From the NCBI GenBank assembly GCA_002315945.1, contig DCIJ01000049.1:1-33834 (forward strand): a stretch of DNA of 33,834 nt, in the 5' to 3' direction. Every line of letters begins with the position of its first letter. Position 1 is the stretch's first letter. The translations under genes and the position numbers were made by a program. Source of the stretch: Lachnospiraceae bacterium UBA1729 (GTDB taxonomy: Bacteria > Bacillota > Clostridia > Lachnospirales > Lachnospiraceae). The notes below the pieces were generated by a model that was given only the letters and a program-made list of their open reading frames with translations, ran no database searches and was not told where the DNA came from. Below are positions 1 to 8,602 of the stretch, piece after piece.

Positions 1-2
1 CT

Positions 3-1613
3 TTAAAGATAACAGCCCTGTATTGCAGGCTCTCTCGTGATGATGAGCTTCAGGGCGATAGTAATAGTATTAAAAATCAGAAAGCCATGTTGCAGAAATA
101 CGCTGATGATAATGGTTTCTCTCATACAGAGTTCTTTGTGGATGATGGATACAGCGGAACAAACTTCAACAGACCAGGCTGGCAGAGCCTTATTGCAAGG
201 GTTGATAATGGAGAGGTCTCCACAATTATTGTAAAGGATATGAGCCGATTAGGTCGTGATTATCTGCAGGTCGGTATGTATACGGAAATCAAATTTCCAA
301 ATGCTGACGTAAGGTTTATTGCCATCAATAATGGTGTAGATTCAGACAGTCAGACTGACAGCGACTTTACGCCTTTCCTTAATATCATCAACGAATGGTA
401 TGCCAAGGACACCAGTAAGAAAATCCGTGCAGTATTCAAGGCAAAGGGTGAAGCCGGAAAGCCGTTATGCACCAATCCGCCTTATGGGTATATCAAGGAT
501 CCTGAAGATAAAAACAGATGGATTGTGGACAATGAAGCTGCTGAGGTTGTACGTGAAGCTTTTAGACTATGTGTGCAGGGATATGGAGTATCTCAGATTG
601 CCGGTATATTTACTGACAGAAAGCTGCTTAATCCCACATCATATGCTAAATCAAAAGGTCGCAGTATTCCTGATAACAGAGATGCAGTACATGCCGAATA
701 TCATTGGGCTGACAGCACTATCTCACATATGCTTTCAAGGGTAGATTATTTAGGTCATCTTGCTAATTTTAAGACATATCGTAAGTCTTATAAGAACAAA
801 AAACAGATGCAAAATGATCCTGAGCATTGGCAGATATTTGAAAATCACCACGAAGCAATCATTGATCAGGAAACCTTTGATATCGTACAGCGTATCCGTG
901 AAGGTCGCAGAAGGCTCACTCCTATGGGAGAAATGCCAATCTTATCAGGAATGCTCTTTTGTGCAGATTGCGGAGCAAAGCTCTATCAGGTAAGGCATCG
1001 TGGATGGGAACATGACAAAGAACACTTTGTATGTGCCACCTATCGTAAGGTTAAAGGCGGATGTTCTTCCCATCAGATAAGAAATGTGGTCGTTGAGGAA
1101 ATCCTTTTAGATGAAATCAGACGCATTACTGCTTATGCCAGAGAACATGAAGATGAGTTCGTGGAAATGGCAATGAGCAAATCTGCAGCAGCATTAAATA
1201 AAAGCCAGCGTGAGGGCAAACGTGAGTTAGAACAGGCAATTGCTCGTATCAATAAGCTTGATAGCATTATTCAGAAACTTTATGAGGATAATATCGAAGG
1301 AAAAATATCTGACGAAAGATTCTCTAAAATGAGTATCAGCTTTGAGAATGAGCAGAAGCAGCTTGAAACACGTATTGCAGAACTTAAATCACAGCTTGCA
1401 ACAGAAAAAGATATAGCTCTTAATACCAAACACTTCTTAGACCTGGTAAGACGATATACTGATATAAAGGAACTTGATGCAGAAATCATCAGAGAATTTG
1501 TAGAAAAGATTATCGTATACAAGGCGGAACGCATGGATGGTCATAGAGTTCAAAAAATCAAAATCATCTGGAATTGTATCGGTGAATTTCAAACACCGAC
1601 ATCACATCAATAA
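3..1613 (+). CDS. Large serine recombinase (TnpX-like, DUF4368-type), 5' end outside window
   Basis: This enzyme cuts and rejoins DNA at attachment sites and normally excises or integrates a mobile element. The reading frame is open from base 3, so the gene starts before the window. The visible N terminus contains ALYCRLSRDD, whose serine fits the catalytic serine of the resolvase domain. The first ATG inside the window, at 87, is therefore not the real start. Further on come the resolvase motif DMSRLGRDYLQVGMY, a recombinase domain (YGYIKDPEDKNRW onward), a zinc ribbon (CADCG, then C-X12-C ending in KGGCSSH), and a coiled-coil C terminus as in DUF4368 recombinases. About 536 residues are visible, near the family's usual 530-560, so little is missing. 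It faces the minus-strand core genes and is followed by a terminator. Such genes usually lie near one end of their element. The family call is secure; the type of element is unknown. Confidence 0.93.
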   Translation, partial: LKITALYCRLSRDDELQGDSNSIKNQKAMLQKYADDNGFSHTEFFVDDGYSGTNFNRPGWQSLIARVDNGEVSTIIVKDMSRLGRDYLQVGMYTEIKFPNADVRFIAINNGVDSDSQTDSDFTPFLNIINEWYAKDTSKKIRAVFKAKGEAGKPLCTNPPYGYIKDPEDKNRWIVDNEAAEVVREAFRLCVQGYGVSQIAGIFTDRKLLNPTSYAKSKGRSIPDNRDAVHAEYHWADSTISHMLSRVDYLGHLANFKTYRKSYKNKKQMQNDPEHWQIFENHHEAIIDQETFDIVQRIREGRRRLTPMGEMPILSGMLFCADCGAKLYQVRHRGWEHDKEHFVCATYRKVKGGCSSHQIRNVVVEEILLDEIRRITAYAREHEDEFVEMAMSKSAAALNKSQREGKRELEQAIARINKLDSIIQKLYEDNIEGKISDERFSKMSISFENEQKQLETRIAELKSQLATEKDIALNTKHFLDLVRRYTDIKELDAEIIREFVEKIIVYKAERMDGHRVQKIKIIWNCIGEFQTPTSHQ

Positions 1614-1686
1614 AAACGGCACAGTCCAGTAATCATAATCACTAAACTATGCCGTTTCTCTTAAGAATTAAAAATCCCTAATTTGT

Positions 1687-1710
1687 ACCGCCTAATGGCC
1701 GGGTTTTTTT
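1687..1710 (+). terminator. Probable rho-independent terminator of the recombinase gene
   Basis: A short GC-rich hairpin (ACCGCC, loop TAAT, GGcCGGGT with one bulged C) is followed directly by seven T residues on the plus strand. It lies 73 bases after the recombinase stop. A second inverted repeat just upstream (AAACGGCA at about 1614 and TGCCGTTT at about 1650) lacks a T-run. Confidence 0.6.
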
Positions 1711-1740
1711 ACAATTCTATATTAGACTCTTTTTTTCAGG

Positions 1741-1773
1741 AATAATATTGCTCCTCAAACAATGATTATTTTT
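1741..1773. terminator. Hairpin between convergent genes
   Basis: The inverted repeat AATAATATTG / CAATgATTATT has a nine-base loop and one bulge. It is followed on the plus strand by T-rich sequence that runs into the trpB2 stop codon. It could stop plus-strand readthrough from the recombinase into trpB2. On the minus strand no T-run follows, so its role for trpB2 is doubtful. Confidence 0.4.
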
Positions 1774-3151
1774 AGAACTCAGGCTGAGGAGGAAGCTTTG
1801 AAAGACCAACCTCCAGATCAGCATCTGTAGGAATATAATCTGTCATCTCTTTGTTGTTGAACTTCTCATAAGCTACCATATCGAAATAACCGGTTCCTGT
1901 GAGACCAAAGAGAATTGTCTTCTCCTCGCCGGTTTCTTTGCACTTGAGAGCCTCATCAATAGCAGCTCTGATAGCATGGCTTGATTCAGGTGCAGGAAGG
2001 ATTCCTTCTGTTCTTGCAAACTGAGTAGCTGCCTCGAATACTGCTGTCTGCTCAACTGTTCTTGCTTCCATGTATCCATCATGATACAGCTGAGAGAGAA
2101 CAGGGCTCATACCATGGAAACGTAATCCGCCGGCATGGATTGGGCTTGGCATAAAACCTGAACCCAGAGTATACATCTTGGCCAGAGGACAAATCATTCC
2201 TGTATCACAGAAGTCATATGCAAATTTTCCTCTTGTAAAGCTTGGACAGCTTGCTGGCTCAACTGCGATAATCTGGTAATCAGCCTCGCCTCTTAATTTT
2301 TCACCCATAAATGGAGCAATGAGACCGCCTAAGTTAGAACCACCACCTGCACAACCGATTACAACGTCAGGCTGAATTCCATATTTATCCATTGCAATCT
2401 TGGCTTCCTCACCGATTACTGACTGGTGGAGAAGTACCTGATTGAGAACTGAACCTAATACATATCTGTAACCAGGATTTGTAACAGCTACCTCAACAGC
2501 TTCTGATATGGCACATCCAAGAGAGCCACCAGTTCCAGGGAACTCCTTGAGAATATTTCTACCCACCTCAGTGTCCATTGAAGGGCTGGGAGTTACGCTT
2601 GCTCCGTAGGTTCTCATAACCTCACGCCGGAATGGTTTCTGCTCGTAGGAAACCTTAACCATATATACCTTGCAGTCAAGTCCCAGATATGCACAGGCCA
2701 TTGAAAGTGCTGTACCCCACTGACCAGCTCCGGTCTCTGTGGTTACACCCACAAGGCCCTGCTTCTTAGCATAATAAGCCTGTGCTATGGCTGAATTTAA
2801 CTTGTGGCTTCCAGAGGTATTATTACCTTCGAACTTGTAATAAATCTTTGCCGGGGTACCCAGAGCCTTCTCAAGACAGTAAGCACGAACCAGGGGTGAT
2901 GGACGGTACATCTTGTAGAAATTTCTAATTTCATCAGGAATAGGATAATACTTAGTATCATTATCTAACTCCTGCTTTACAAGCTCATCGCAAAATACTC
3001 CACCCAGTTCTTCGGCTGTCATGGGCTTTAGTGTGCCAGGATTAACCAGAGGTGCTGGTTTAATCTTCATATCGGCACGCAGGTTATACCAGTTCTTTGG
3101 CATCTCTTCTTCTGTAAGATAGATTTTGTAAGGGATTTCTTTTGAATTCAT
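1772..3151 (-). CDS. trpB2: Tryptophan synthase beta chain, TrpB2 type
   Basis: This PLP-dependent cytoplasmic enzyme joins indole and serine to give tryptophan. The TrpB2 subfamily typically acts without TrpA, and no trpA or other trp gene is seen here, so indole salvage is a plausible role. The PLP lysine lies in GSHKLNSA and the phosphate-binding loop in CAGGGSNLGG. The long N-terminal region (KIYLTEEEMPKNWYNL, then PLVNPGTLKPMTAEEL) is typical of TrpB2 and absent from TrpB1. I chose the ATG at 3151 (459 residues) because AAAGGAG lies 8 bases before it. A longer reading from an ATG at 3169 has no visible ribosome binding site. Expression should follow tRNA-Trp charging through the T-box leader upstream. 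Confidence 0.93.
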   Translation of the reverse strand: MNSKEIPYKIYLTEEEMPKNWYNLRADMKIKPAPLVNPGTLKPMTAEELGGVFCDELVKQELDNDTKYYPIPDEIRNFYKMYRPSPLVRAYCLEKALGTPAKIYYKFEGNNTSGSHKLNSAIAQAYYAKKQGLVGVTTETGAGQWGTALSMACAYLGLDCKVYMVKVSYEQKPFRREVMRTYGASVTPSPSMDTEVGRNILKEFPGTGGSLGCAISEAVEVAVTNPGYRYVLGSVLNQVLLHQSVIGEEAKIAMDKYGIQPDVVIGCAGGGSNLGGLIAPFMGEKLRGEADYQIIAVEPASCPSFTRGKFAYDFCDTGMICPLAKMYTLGSGFMPSPIHAGGLRFHGMSPVLSQLYHDGYMEARTVEQTAVFEAATQFARTEGILPAPESSHAIRAAIDEALKCKETGEEKTILFGLTGTGYFDMVAYEKFNNKEMTDYIPTDADLEVGLSKLPPQPEF

Positions 3152-3247
3152 AGCTTTTGCTCCTTTCATAGTACTCGACCCGCAGGTCCTTGGTCAGAAT
3201 ATCTGACATACAACACGACTGGTTGATAAGATGGAGCAAAAATGGAA

Positions 3248-3520
3248 TAAAAAAACTGCCCCAGCTTAATCATTTGCTGGGACAGGATAATTTGACTTGA
3301 TAAAAAATCTTATTCCTGCGGTGCCACCCGGCTTGACGTCTATGACGCCCTCTCAATCGCACTAACATGCGTCGGCTTTGGTTACGTAAAGCCACTCCGT
3401 CGTTGCCTACTAGGTAATCTGTTCGGAACGCCCTCAGCAGTCCATTCAGCCGGATTTCATTACTGCAATTCCACCATCTGCAGCTCTCTAAAAATGAAGT
3501 TGCCCTGCCTACTACTCTGC
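3248..3520 (-). ncRNA. T-box leader (tRNA-Trp sensing) of trpB2
   Basis: Read on the minus strand, this leader has the T-box features in order. A Stem I starts near GAGTAGTAGG, and a GGTG-containing distal region follows. A GAA-TGG-AC specifier segment has its TGG codon at 3444-3442. The conserved T-box sequence GGGTGGCACCGCAGG is at 3329-3315. A terminator hairpin (CTGTCCCAGC / GCTGGGGCAG) at 3285-3256 is followed by seven T residues. The specifier UGG reads tryptophan. The base that would pair with the tRNA discriminator is C, which fits the G73 of bacterial tRNA-Trp. Uncharged tRNA-Trp should stabilise the antiterminator and allow trpB2 transcription. The tryptophan assignment is a strong sequence-based inference. 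Confidence 0.93.
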
Positions 3521-3541
3521 CTCACAGGTTTTGTTTTTATT

Positions 3542-3571
3542 TTTATACATCCAGGTAATACCAGTTGTCAA
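3542..3571 (-). promoter_or_regulatory. Sigma-A-type promoter for the T-box leader and trpB2
   Basis: On the minus strand TTGACA (3571-3566) and TATAAA (3547-3542) are separated by 18 bases. Transcription would start near 3535, just upstream of T-box Stem I, which supports the assignment. Confidence 0.75.
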
Positions 3572-3597
3572 TCGACATTTGTGAGTAATATTTCGCC

Positions 3598-3647
3598 ATC
3601 TGTGAAAAGTGTTTCATTTTACTGGCAAAACACACTTCTTCACAGAT
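3598..3647 (-). terminator. Long hairpin after potD, possible terminator or mRNA 3' stabiliser
   Basis: The arms ATCTGTGAA+AAGTGT repeat in inverted form with one bulged base, giving about 15 paired bases. The hairpin starts two bases after the potD stop. It lacks a following T-run on the minus strand, so it may protect the mRNA end or terminate weakly. It separates the pot operon from the trpB2 promoter. Confidence 0.5.
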
Positions 3648-3648
3648 T

Positions 3649-4716
3649 TTATTCAGATTTAACCTCTTTCCATCTGTCGTTGTACATTTCATCACCCTCT
3701 TCACCTAAGTAGATATAGGTCTCCAGGTTGTTGTACTGTGACAGGTCAGGGAATGCGATTTCTGAATTCTTAATATCCTCATCCTCAATGAGCTCTCTTG
3801 CTGCATCGTTAGGAGTTGAGTAGGTAATATAATCAAAGTTCATCAGTGCAATTTCAGGACGGCACATAAAGTCAATGAACTTTTCTGCGTTAGTAACACT
3901 CTGAGCATTCTTGGGAATTACCCAGCTGTCAATCCACACATTGGTACCTTCCTTGGGAATTACGTACTCTAAGTCTGGGTTTTCTCTCTGAGTATAGATT
4001 GCTTCTCCAGAGTAGATAACACCAAGAGCTGCCTCGTTTCCAATCATCTTGTCACGAACCTGATCTACTACATAGGCCTGAACAATAGGCTTCTGCTCAA
4101 CCAGATCCTCCTTGGCTGCATCAAGCTCAGCTGCATCCAGGGTATTCATGGATGCACCATTTCTCTTGAGAGCAACCATGAAAGCATCTCTTACACTATC
4201 CTGCATAAGAATGCTGTCTGCATACTTTTCATTCCACAGAATATCCCAGCTGTCTACCGGATCAGATACCATGGTCTTGTTGTAGAGAATACCAACAGTA
4301 CCCCAGCAGTAAGGAACTGAATATTCGTTGTTAGCATCAAATTCCTTGGATGACTCATAATACTGAGCTCCAATATTTGCCTTGGCATTAGGAATGTTAT
4401 CCCAGTTAATCTTCTGAAGAAGATCATTATCAATCATCTTCTTAATCATGTAATCAGAAGGGCAGATAACATCATATGCACTGGCACCAGCTTCTACCTT
4501 GGGATACATAATCTCATTAGTCTCAAATTCATCATATACAACTTCAATTCCAGTCTCTTCGGTGAACATCTCCATTGTCTCTGGATCGATGTACTCACCC
4601 CAGTTGTATACATACACTTTTGAATCATCTGCCTTGTTTCCACATGCTGTCAGGGCTCCTACTGCTGCCACCATAACAGCACTAAGGGCAATTCTGCAAA
4701 AAAGTCCTTTTTTCAT
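3649..4716 (-). CDS. potD: Spermidine/putrescine ABC transporter substrate-binding lipoprotein PotD
   Basis: This lipoprotein captures polyamines outside the membrane and hands them to the PotBC channel. The N terminus is a lipoprotein signal: KK, a hydrophobic stretch, then the lipobox LTAC with Cys25 as lipidation site. The mature protein begins with VYNWGEYIDPETMEMFTEET, characteristic of PotD/PotF-type binding proteins, and contains YSVPYCWGTVGILYN and the C-terminal PEIALMNFDYITYSTPN. I chose the ATG at 4716 (355 residues) because GAGGAG lies just upstream and the signal peptide begins at once. An ATG at 4734 adds six residues but has no site. It is the last gene of potABCD, 23 bases after potC. 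The family is certain; the exact polyamine is not readable from the sequence. Confidence 0.95.
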   Translation of the reverse strand: MKKGLFCRIALSAVMVAAVGALTACGNKADDSKVYVYNWGEYIDPETMEMFTEETGIEVVYDEFETNEIMYPKVEAGASAYDVICPSDYMIKKMIDNDLLQKINWDNIPNAKANIGAQYYESSKEFDANNEYSVPYCWGTVGILYNKTMVSDPVDSWDILWNEKYADSILMQDSVRDAFMVALKRNGASMNTLDAAELDAAKEDLVEQKPIVQAYVVDQVRDKMIGNEAALGVIYSGEAIYTQRENPDLEYVIPKEGTNVWIDSWVIPKNAQSVTNAEKFIDFMCRPEIALMNFDYITYSTPNDAARELIEDEDIKNSEIAFPDLSQYNNLETYIYLGEEGDEMYNDRWKEVKSE

Positions 4717-4739
4717 AATTTCTCTCCTCATCAATTATA

Positions 4740-5510
4740 TTATTTTTCTTTTTTCTCCGGTTTCAGATTAACAGCCAAAAGTATGATAAACACTGATACA
4801 AAAATTATAGTAGACAGTGCATACATTTCTGGCTTGATACCCTTTTTTACTTCTGTATATATCTTAGTGGATAAGGTATCCACACCGGGTCCTTTGGTAA
4901 AGTGAGTAATAACAAAGTCATCCAGACTCATGGTAAAGGCCATAAAAAAGCCGCTTAAAATGCCTGGCATAATATCAGGAACAACCACCCTGAAAAAAGC
5001 CTGCACCGGAGTACATCCCAGGTCCACAGCCGCCTCGTAGATACTGTGATTGAGCTGCTTGAATCTTGGATTAACACTAAGTATTACATAGGGAATATTA
5101 AAGGTAATGTGAGCAATCAGAATTGTTCCAAACCCAAATTTGATTCCAAAGCTGATAAATAACAGCATAATGGAGATACCGGTAACAATATCTGCATTAA
5201 GCATTGGGATATTGGTGATACCCATCAGGATTGCCCTGTCCCTTTTTTTCATTCTTGTCATGGCAAGGCATGCTATGGTACCAATCACAGTTGCTATGGC
5301 AGCTGAAAGCAGTGCAATAGCCAGTGTGTTGTACAGAGCCTGCATAATGGCCCTGTTTTTAAAGAGATCTATGTACCATTTTGTGGTAAATCCACCCCAC
5401 TTTGCACGGGTCTTGCTTTTATTAAAGCTCAGTACAATAAGGGTAATTATAGGGGCATACAGGAAAATGAAGATTATGCCCATGTAGGTTCGCTGAAGAC
5501 ATTTTTTCAT
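4740..5510 (-). CDS. potC: Polyamine ABC transporter permease PotC
   Basis: This is the second membrane-channel subunit of the polyamine importer. It is 256 residues long with about six membrane segments, starting at MGIIFIFLYAPIITLIVLSF. The cytoplasmic EAA loop that docks on the ATPase is visible as YEAAVDLGCTPVQAFFRVVVPDIMPGI. SLDDFVITHFTKGPG is a typical PotC motif. It follows potB after six bases with its own purine-rich ribosome binding site and precedes potD, so it is translated from the same message. Confidence 0.94.
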   Translation of the reverse strand: MKKCLQRTYMGIIFIFLYAPIITLIVLSFNKSKTRAKWGGFTTKWYIDLFKNRAIMQALYNTLAIALLSAAIATVIGTIACLAMTRMKKRDRAILMGITNIPMLNADIVTGISIMLLFISFGIKFGFGTILIAHITFNIPYVILSVNPRFKQLNHSIYEAAVDLGCTPVQAFFRVVVPDIMPGILSGFFMAFTMSLDDFVITHFTKGPGVDTLSTKIYTEVKKGIKPEMYALSTIIFVSVFIILLAVNLKPEKKEK

Positions 5511-5516
5511 TTTACA

Positions 5517-6317
5517 CTAAGCCTCTTCCTTGTCTGTAATAAAAGTAGTAATCATACTTACCAGGATAAATATCATCAATACCATGGAAAGGCCACTTCC
5601 CAGATTCCAGTTGCCGGTCTGGGTAAATTCCTGCTCAATTACATTACCAATCAGCAGGATTTTGCTGCCACCTAGCAGATTGCTGATTACGAAGGTTGTC
5701 AGCGCAGGTATGAATACCATGGTAATTCCGCTTATTACTCCAGGTATTGAAAGAGGTAAAATTACCCGGAAAAATACCTGAAAACCGTTTGCACCCAAAT
5801 CTCTGGCGGCATTAACCACATTAACATCAATCTTTGACAGGGATGTGTGAATAGGCAGTACCATAAAGGGCAGGAAATTATAAATCATACCCAGAATAAT
5901 AGCCCCTCCAGTATTTATTATGCTGATTGGCGGGAGTCCAAGAACGCCTAACAGATTATTTATTACGCCGTTCTTTTCCAGAAGAGTCTGCCATGCCATA
6001 GTTCGAAGCAGGAAATTCATCCACATGGGAAGAATAAATACCAGCACTACAAAAGCTCCCTTTCCCATACCTGTACTTGCTAAAATCATGGCAAGGGGAT
6101 ATCCCATGAGCAGACATAAAACTGTACTGATTAGAGATAATCCAATGGCAAGGTAAAGTGCTTTTCTATGCTCCGGACTGGATATAGCCAGAATATTGGA
6201 CAGAGTAACTGCTCCATTAGAGTCAGTCAGTCCATAATATACAATCATCCCCAGTGGGATGAGAACAAAGGCTAACGCCCATAACAGATATGGGGCAGCC
6301 AGATATTTTCTACTCAT
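5517..6317 (-). CDS. potB: Polyamine ABC transporter permease PotB
   Basis: This is the first membrane-channel subunit of the polyamine importer, 266 residues with about six membrane segments. The EAA-type loop reads VNAARDLGANGFQVFFRVILPLSIPGV, and FLLRTMAWQTLLEKNGVIN is a PotB hallmark. Its ATG overlaps the potA stop by eight bases (ATGAGTAG), so translation is probably coupled to PotA. Family, length and gene order all agree. Confidence 0.94.
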   Translation of the reverse strand: MSRKYLAAPYLLWALAFVLIPLGMIVYYGLTDSNGAVTLSNILAISSPEHRKALYLAIGLSLISTVLCLLMGYPLAMILASTGMGKGAFVVLVFILPMWMNFLLRTMAWQTLLEKNGVINNLLGVLGLPPISIINTGGAIILGMIYNFLPFMVLPIHTSLSKIDVNVVNAARDLGANGFQVFFRVILPLSIPGVISGITMVFIPALTTFVISNLLGGSKILLIGNVIEQEFTQTGNWNLGSGLSMVLMIFILVSMITTFITDKEEA

Positions 6318-7380
6318 CTAATTTCACTGCCTCCTCATCTTCAGATTCCGGCTTATTCATAATCTGGATATTGAAGGGATCAATCTTAATATCCACTTCT
6401 GTACCCACCGGAAACATTTTGGTAGACTGCACCAGCCACTCAAAACCGGCTGCCATTACTTCCATTTCGTAATGAACACCCTTGAAAATGATATGAGACA
6501 CTTTACCGGAAATAGTTCCGGTACCGGGAGTTACCAGCTCCACATCTTCGGGACGAATAACCACGTCCACAGGTTTGTTGGTACCAAAGCCTGTATCAAC
6601 ACAGGCAAAACGGTGACCCAGGATTTCAACAAGTTCATCCTTAATCATGATACCCGGAATAATATTACTGTCTCCGATAAAGTCAGCAACGAAAGCATTC
6701 TCAGGCTCATTATATATATCTTCAGGAGTTCCAATCTGCTGAATATACCCCTGATTCATTACAACAATTGTATCAGACATGGTAAGAGCTTCTTCCTGAT
6801 CATGGGTAACATAGATAAATGTAATACCCAGCTCATTCTTAAGTCTGATAAGCTCGTACTGCATGTCCTGGCGAAGTTTCAGATCAAGTGCTCCCAGAGG
6901 TTCATCCAGTAAAAGCACCTTAGGTTCATTTACAATAGCTCTTGCAATGGCTATACGCTGCTGCTGACCACCAGACAGCTGGTCAGGCATACGCTTACCA
7001 TAGCCGTCAAGGTTAACAAGCTTAAGAGCATACTGAATTTTGTCCTTGATATACTGCTTTGGTTTATTCTTGATTTTCAGACCAAATGCAATATTTTCCT
7101 CTATATTCATATGGGGAAACAAAGCATACTTTTGGAAAACAGTATTAAGAGGACGCTTGTTGGGAGCGACACCTGTAATATCCTTTCCATCAAAAATAAC
7201 CTTACCTTGATCAGGGGTTGTAAAACCACCAATGATACGCAATGTGGTAGTCTTGCCACATCCGCTGGGACCAAGTAAGGTTAAAAATTCATTTTCCCTA
7301 ATGTACAGATTCAAATCATCCAGCACAAGAGTGTCATCAAAGGACTTGCTGATGTTTACCAGATCGATTAATTTTGTCAA
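6310..7380 (-). CDS. potA: Polyamine ABC transporter ATP-binding protein PotA (TTG start)
   Basis: This ATPase powers polyamine import. In the 356-residue protein the Walker A is GPSGCGKT (37-44), the Q-loop is near VFQKYALFPH, the ABC signature LSGGQQQR (135-142), the Walker B VLLLDEP (155-161) and the switch histidine is in YVTHDQEEA. The C-terminal third is the TOBE-type regulatory domain of PotA/MalK-class ATPases (VVIRPEDVELV). The start is TTG, with GGAGGG seven bases before it. An out-of-frame ATG six bases upstream lies too close to the ribosome binding site and soon meets a stop. A promoter lies about 70 bases upstream. Confidence 0.95.
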   Translation of the reverse strand: MTKLIDLVNISKSFDDTLVLDDLNLYIRENEFLTLLGPSGCGKTTTLRIIGGFTTPDQGKVIFDGKDITGVAPNKRPLNTVFQKYALFPHMNIEENIAFGLKIKNKPKQYIKDKIQYALKLVNLDGYGKRMPDQLSGGQQQRIAIARAIVNEPKVLLLDEPLGALDLKLRQDMQYELIRLKNELGITFIYVTHDQEEALTMSDTIVVMNQGYIQQIGTPEDIYNEPENAFVADFIGDSNIIPGIMIKDELVEILGHRFACVDTGFGTNKPVDVVIRPEDVELVTPGTGTISGKVSHIIFKGVHYEMEVMAAGFEWLVQSTKMFPVGTEVDIKIDPFNIQIMNKPESEDEEAVKLDE

Positions 7381-7448
7381 CCATTTACCCTCCTATAGGC
7401 TAAAGTGGAAACAAAACCTTGTTTCTAAATGTATTCGCAATAGAACTC

Positions 7449-7477
7449 AATATAAATTATCTACACCTATCTGTCAA
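7449..7477 (-). promoter_or_regulatory. Sigma-A-type promoter of potABCD, -35 inside a palindrome arm
   Basis: On the minus strand TTGACA (7477-7472) and TATATT (7454-7449) are separated by 17 bases, close to consensus. The -35 element is partly covered by one arm of the inverted repeat CCTATCTGTC (7466-7475) / GACAGATAGG (7501-7510). Confidence 0.75.
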
Positions 7478-7510
7478 CTATTTACCCTTCAAAAAGGACA
7501 GACAGATAGG
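7466..7510. repeat. Perfect 10-bp inverted repeat at the pot promoter
   Basis: The arms CCTATCTGTC and GACAGATAGG are separated by 25 bases. One arm overlaps the pot -35 region. The repeat could be a two-site operator, or a hairpin in the trpS 3' untranslated region. No T-run follows on either strand, which argues against a standard terminator. Confidence 0.55.
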
Positions 7511-7555
7511 TTAGATTTTTCCTCAAATAACTTTGGTTTAAAACTTCCAAAAAAA

Positions 7556-8560
7556 CTAATTAGGTCTTACAGGAAAACCTATTTTTTTCTGAACCTTTCT
7601 CAAGGTTTTATTAGAGTAGTACTGAGCCTTGTCCGCATTTTCCTTGATAATCTTATCAATATAAGCCTTATCACCCTGAAGTCTCTTATACTCATCCTGC
7701 AGAGGCTTCAAAACGCCTACAACAGACTCGCCTACAGCCATCTTAAAGTCGCCATAGCCCTTGCCGTCAAATTCCTTAACTACCTCTTCTGCGCTCTTGC
7801 CTGTACATGCACTGTAGATATCAATGAGGTTATGAATTCCAGCCTGCTCATCATTGTATGCTACGCATCCTTCAGAGTCGGTTACGGCTCTCTTAAACTT
7901 ACGCATAATAGTATCAGGATCATCCATGAGATAGATGCTGGCATTAGGATTTTCATCAGACTTGGACATTTTTTTGGCAGGATCCTGTAATGACATAATC
8001 TTAGCGCCTACTTTTCCAATATAAGGCTCAGGAACAGTAAAGATGTCCCCATAGATTCCATTCATTCTCTGCGCAATATCTCTGGCCAGCTCAAGGTGCT
8101 GAAGCTGATCCTTGCCAACAGGTACCACATCTGACTGATACAAAAGGATGTCTGCAGCCATCAGTACAGGGTATGTAAACAGACCTGCATTGATATTGTC
8201 CGCATGCTTAGAGGATTTATCCTTGAACTGGGTCATTCTGTTAAGCTCACCCATATAGGTAAAGCAGTTAAGTATCCAGGCTAACTCTGCGTGGCCAGAT
8301 ACATGTGACTGATAGTACAGACAGTTTTTCTCAGGATCAAGACCTGCTGCAATATACAGAGTCAGAAGATTTCTGGCTCTCTGTCTTAAATCGGCAGGAT
8401 CCTGACGAACTGTAATTGAGTGCATATCTACAACTGAATAGAAACACATATATTCATCTGACAGCTTAACCCAGTTCTTTAATGCTCCAAGGTAATTTCC
8501 CAGGGTAAGATTACCAGTTGACTGCATTCCACTAAATAGTACTTTATTTTCACCTAACAT
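7556..8560 (-). CDS. trpS: Tryptophanyl-tRNA synthetase
   Basis: This enzyme charges tRNA-Trp with tryptophan in the cytoplasm. It is 334 residues long, as expected for the bacterial class I enzyme. The HIGH-type signature is TGNLTLGNYLGA (15-26) and the KMSKS loop is AKKMSKSDENP (195-205). MAADILLY and GKDQLQHLELARDIA are further family motifs. The ATG at 8560 has GAGGAAA seven bases upstream. It follows the GH13-like gene after 42 bases with no terminator seen, so it may be read from the hom-lysC transcript. No T-box leader precedes it, unlike trpB2. Confidence 0.97.
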   Translation of the reverse strand: MLGENKVLFSGMQSTGNLTLGNYLGALKNWVKLSDEYMCFYSVVDMHSITVRQDPADLRQRARNLLTLYIAAGLDPEKNCLYYQSHVSGHAELAWILNCFTYMGELNRMTQFKDKSSKHADNINAGLFTYPVLMAADILLYQSDVVPVGKDQLQHLELARDIAQRMNGIYGDIFTVPEPYIGKVGAKIMSLQDPAKKMSKSDENPNASIYLMDDPDTIMRKFKRAVTDSEGCVAYNDEQAGIHNLIDIYSACTGKSAEEVVKEFDGKGYGDFKMAVGESVVGVLKPLQDEYKRLQGDKAYIDKIIKENADKAQYYSNKTLRKVQKKIGFPVRPN

Positions 8561-8602
8561 TTATATTTCCTCACTGACTATATCAAGTCATCTTTCTATA
8601 TT

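Noticed and set aside
87..1613. Recombinase starting at the ATG at 87
   Set aside because: The frame continues upstream with the catalytic-serine motif ALYCRLSRDD, so the real start lies outside the window.
3494..3712. Short plus-strand open frame over the trpB2 leader
   Set aside because: The region is explained by the T-box leader, its promoter and the potD end on the minus strand; no ribosome binding site precedes it.
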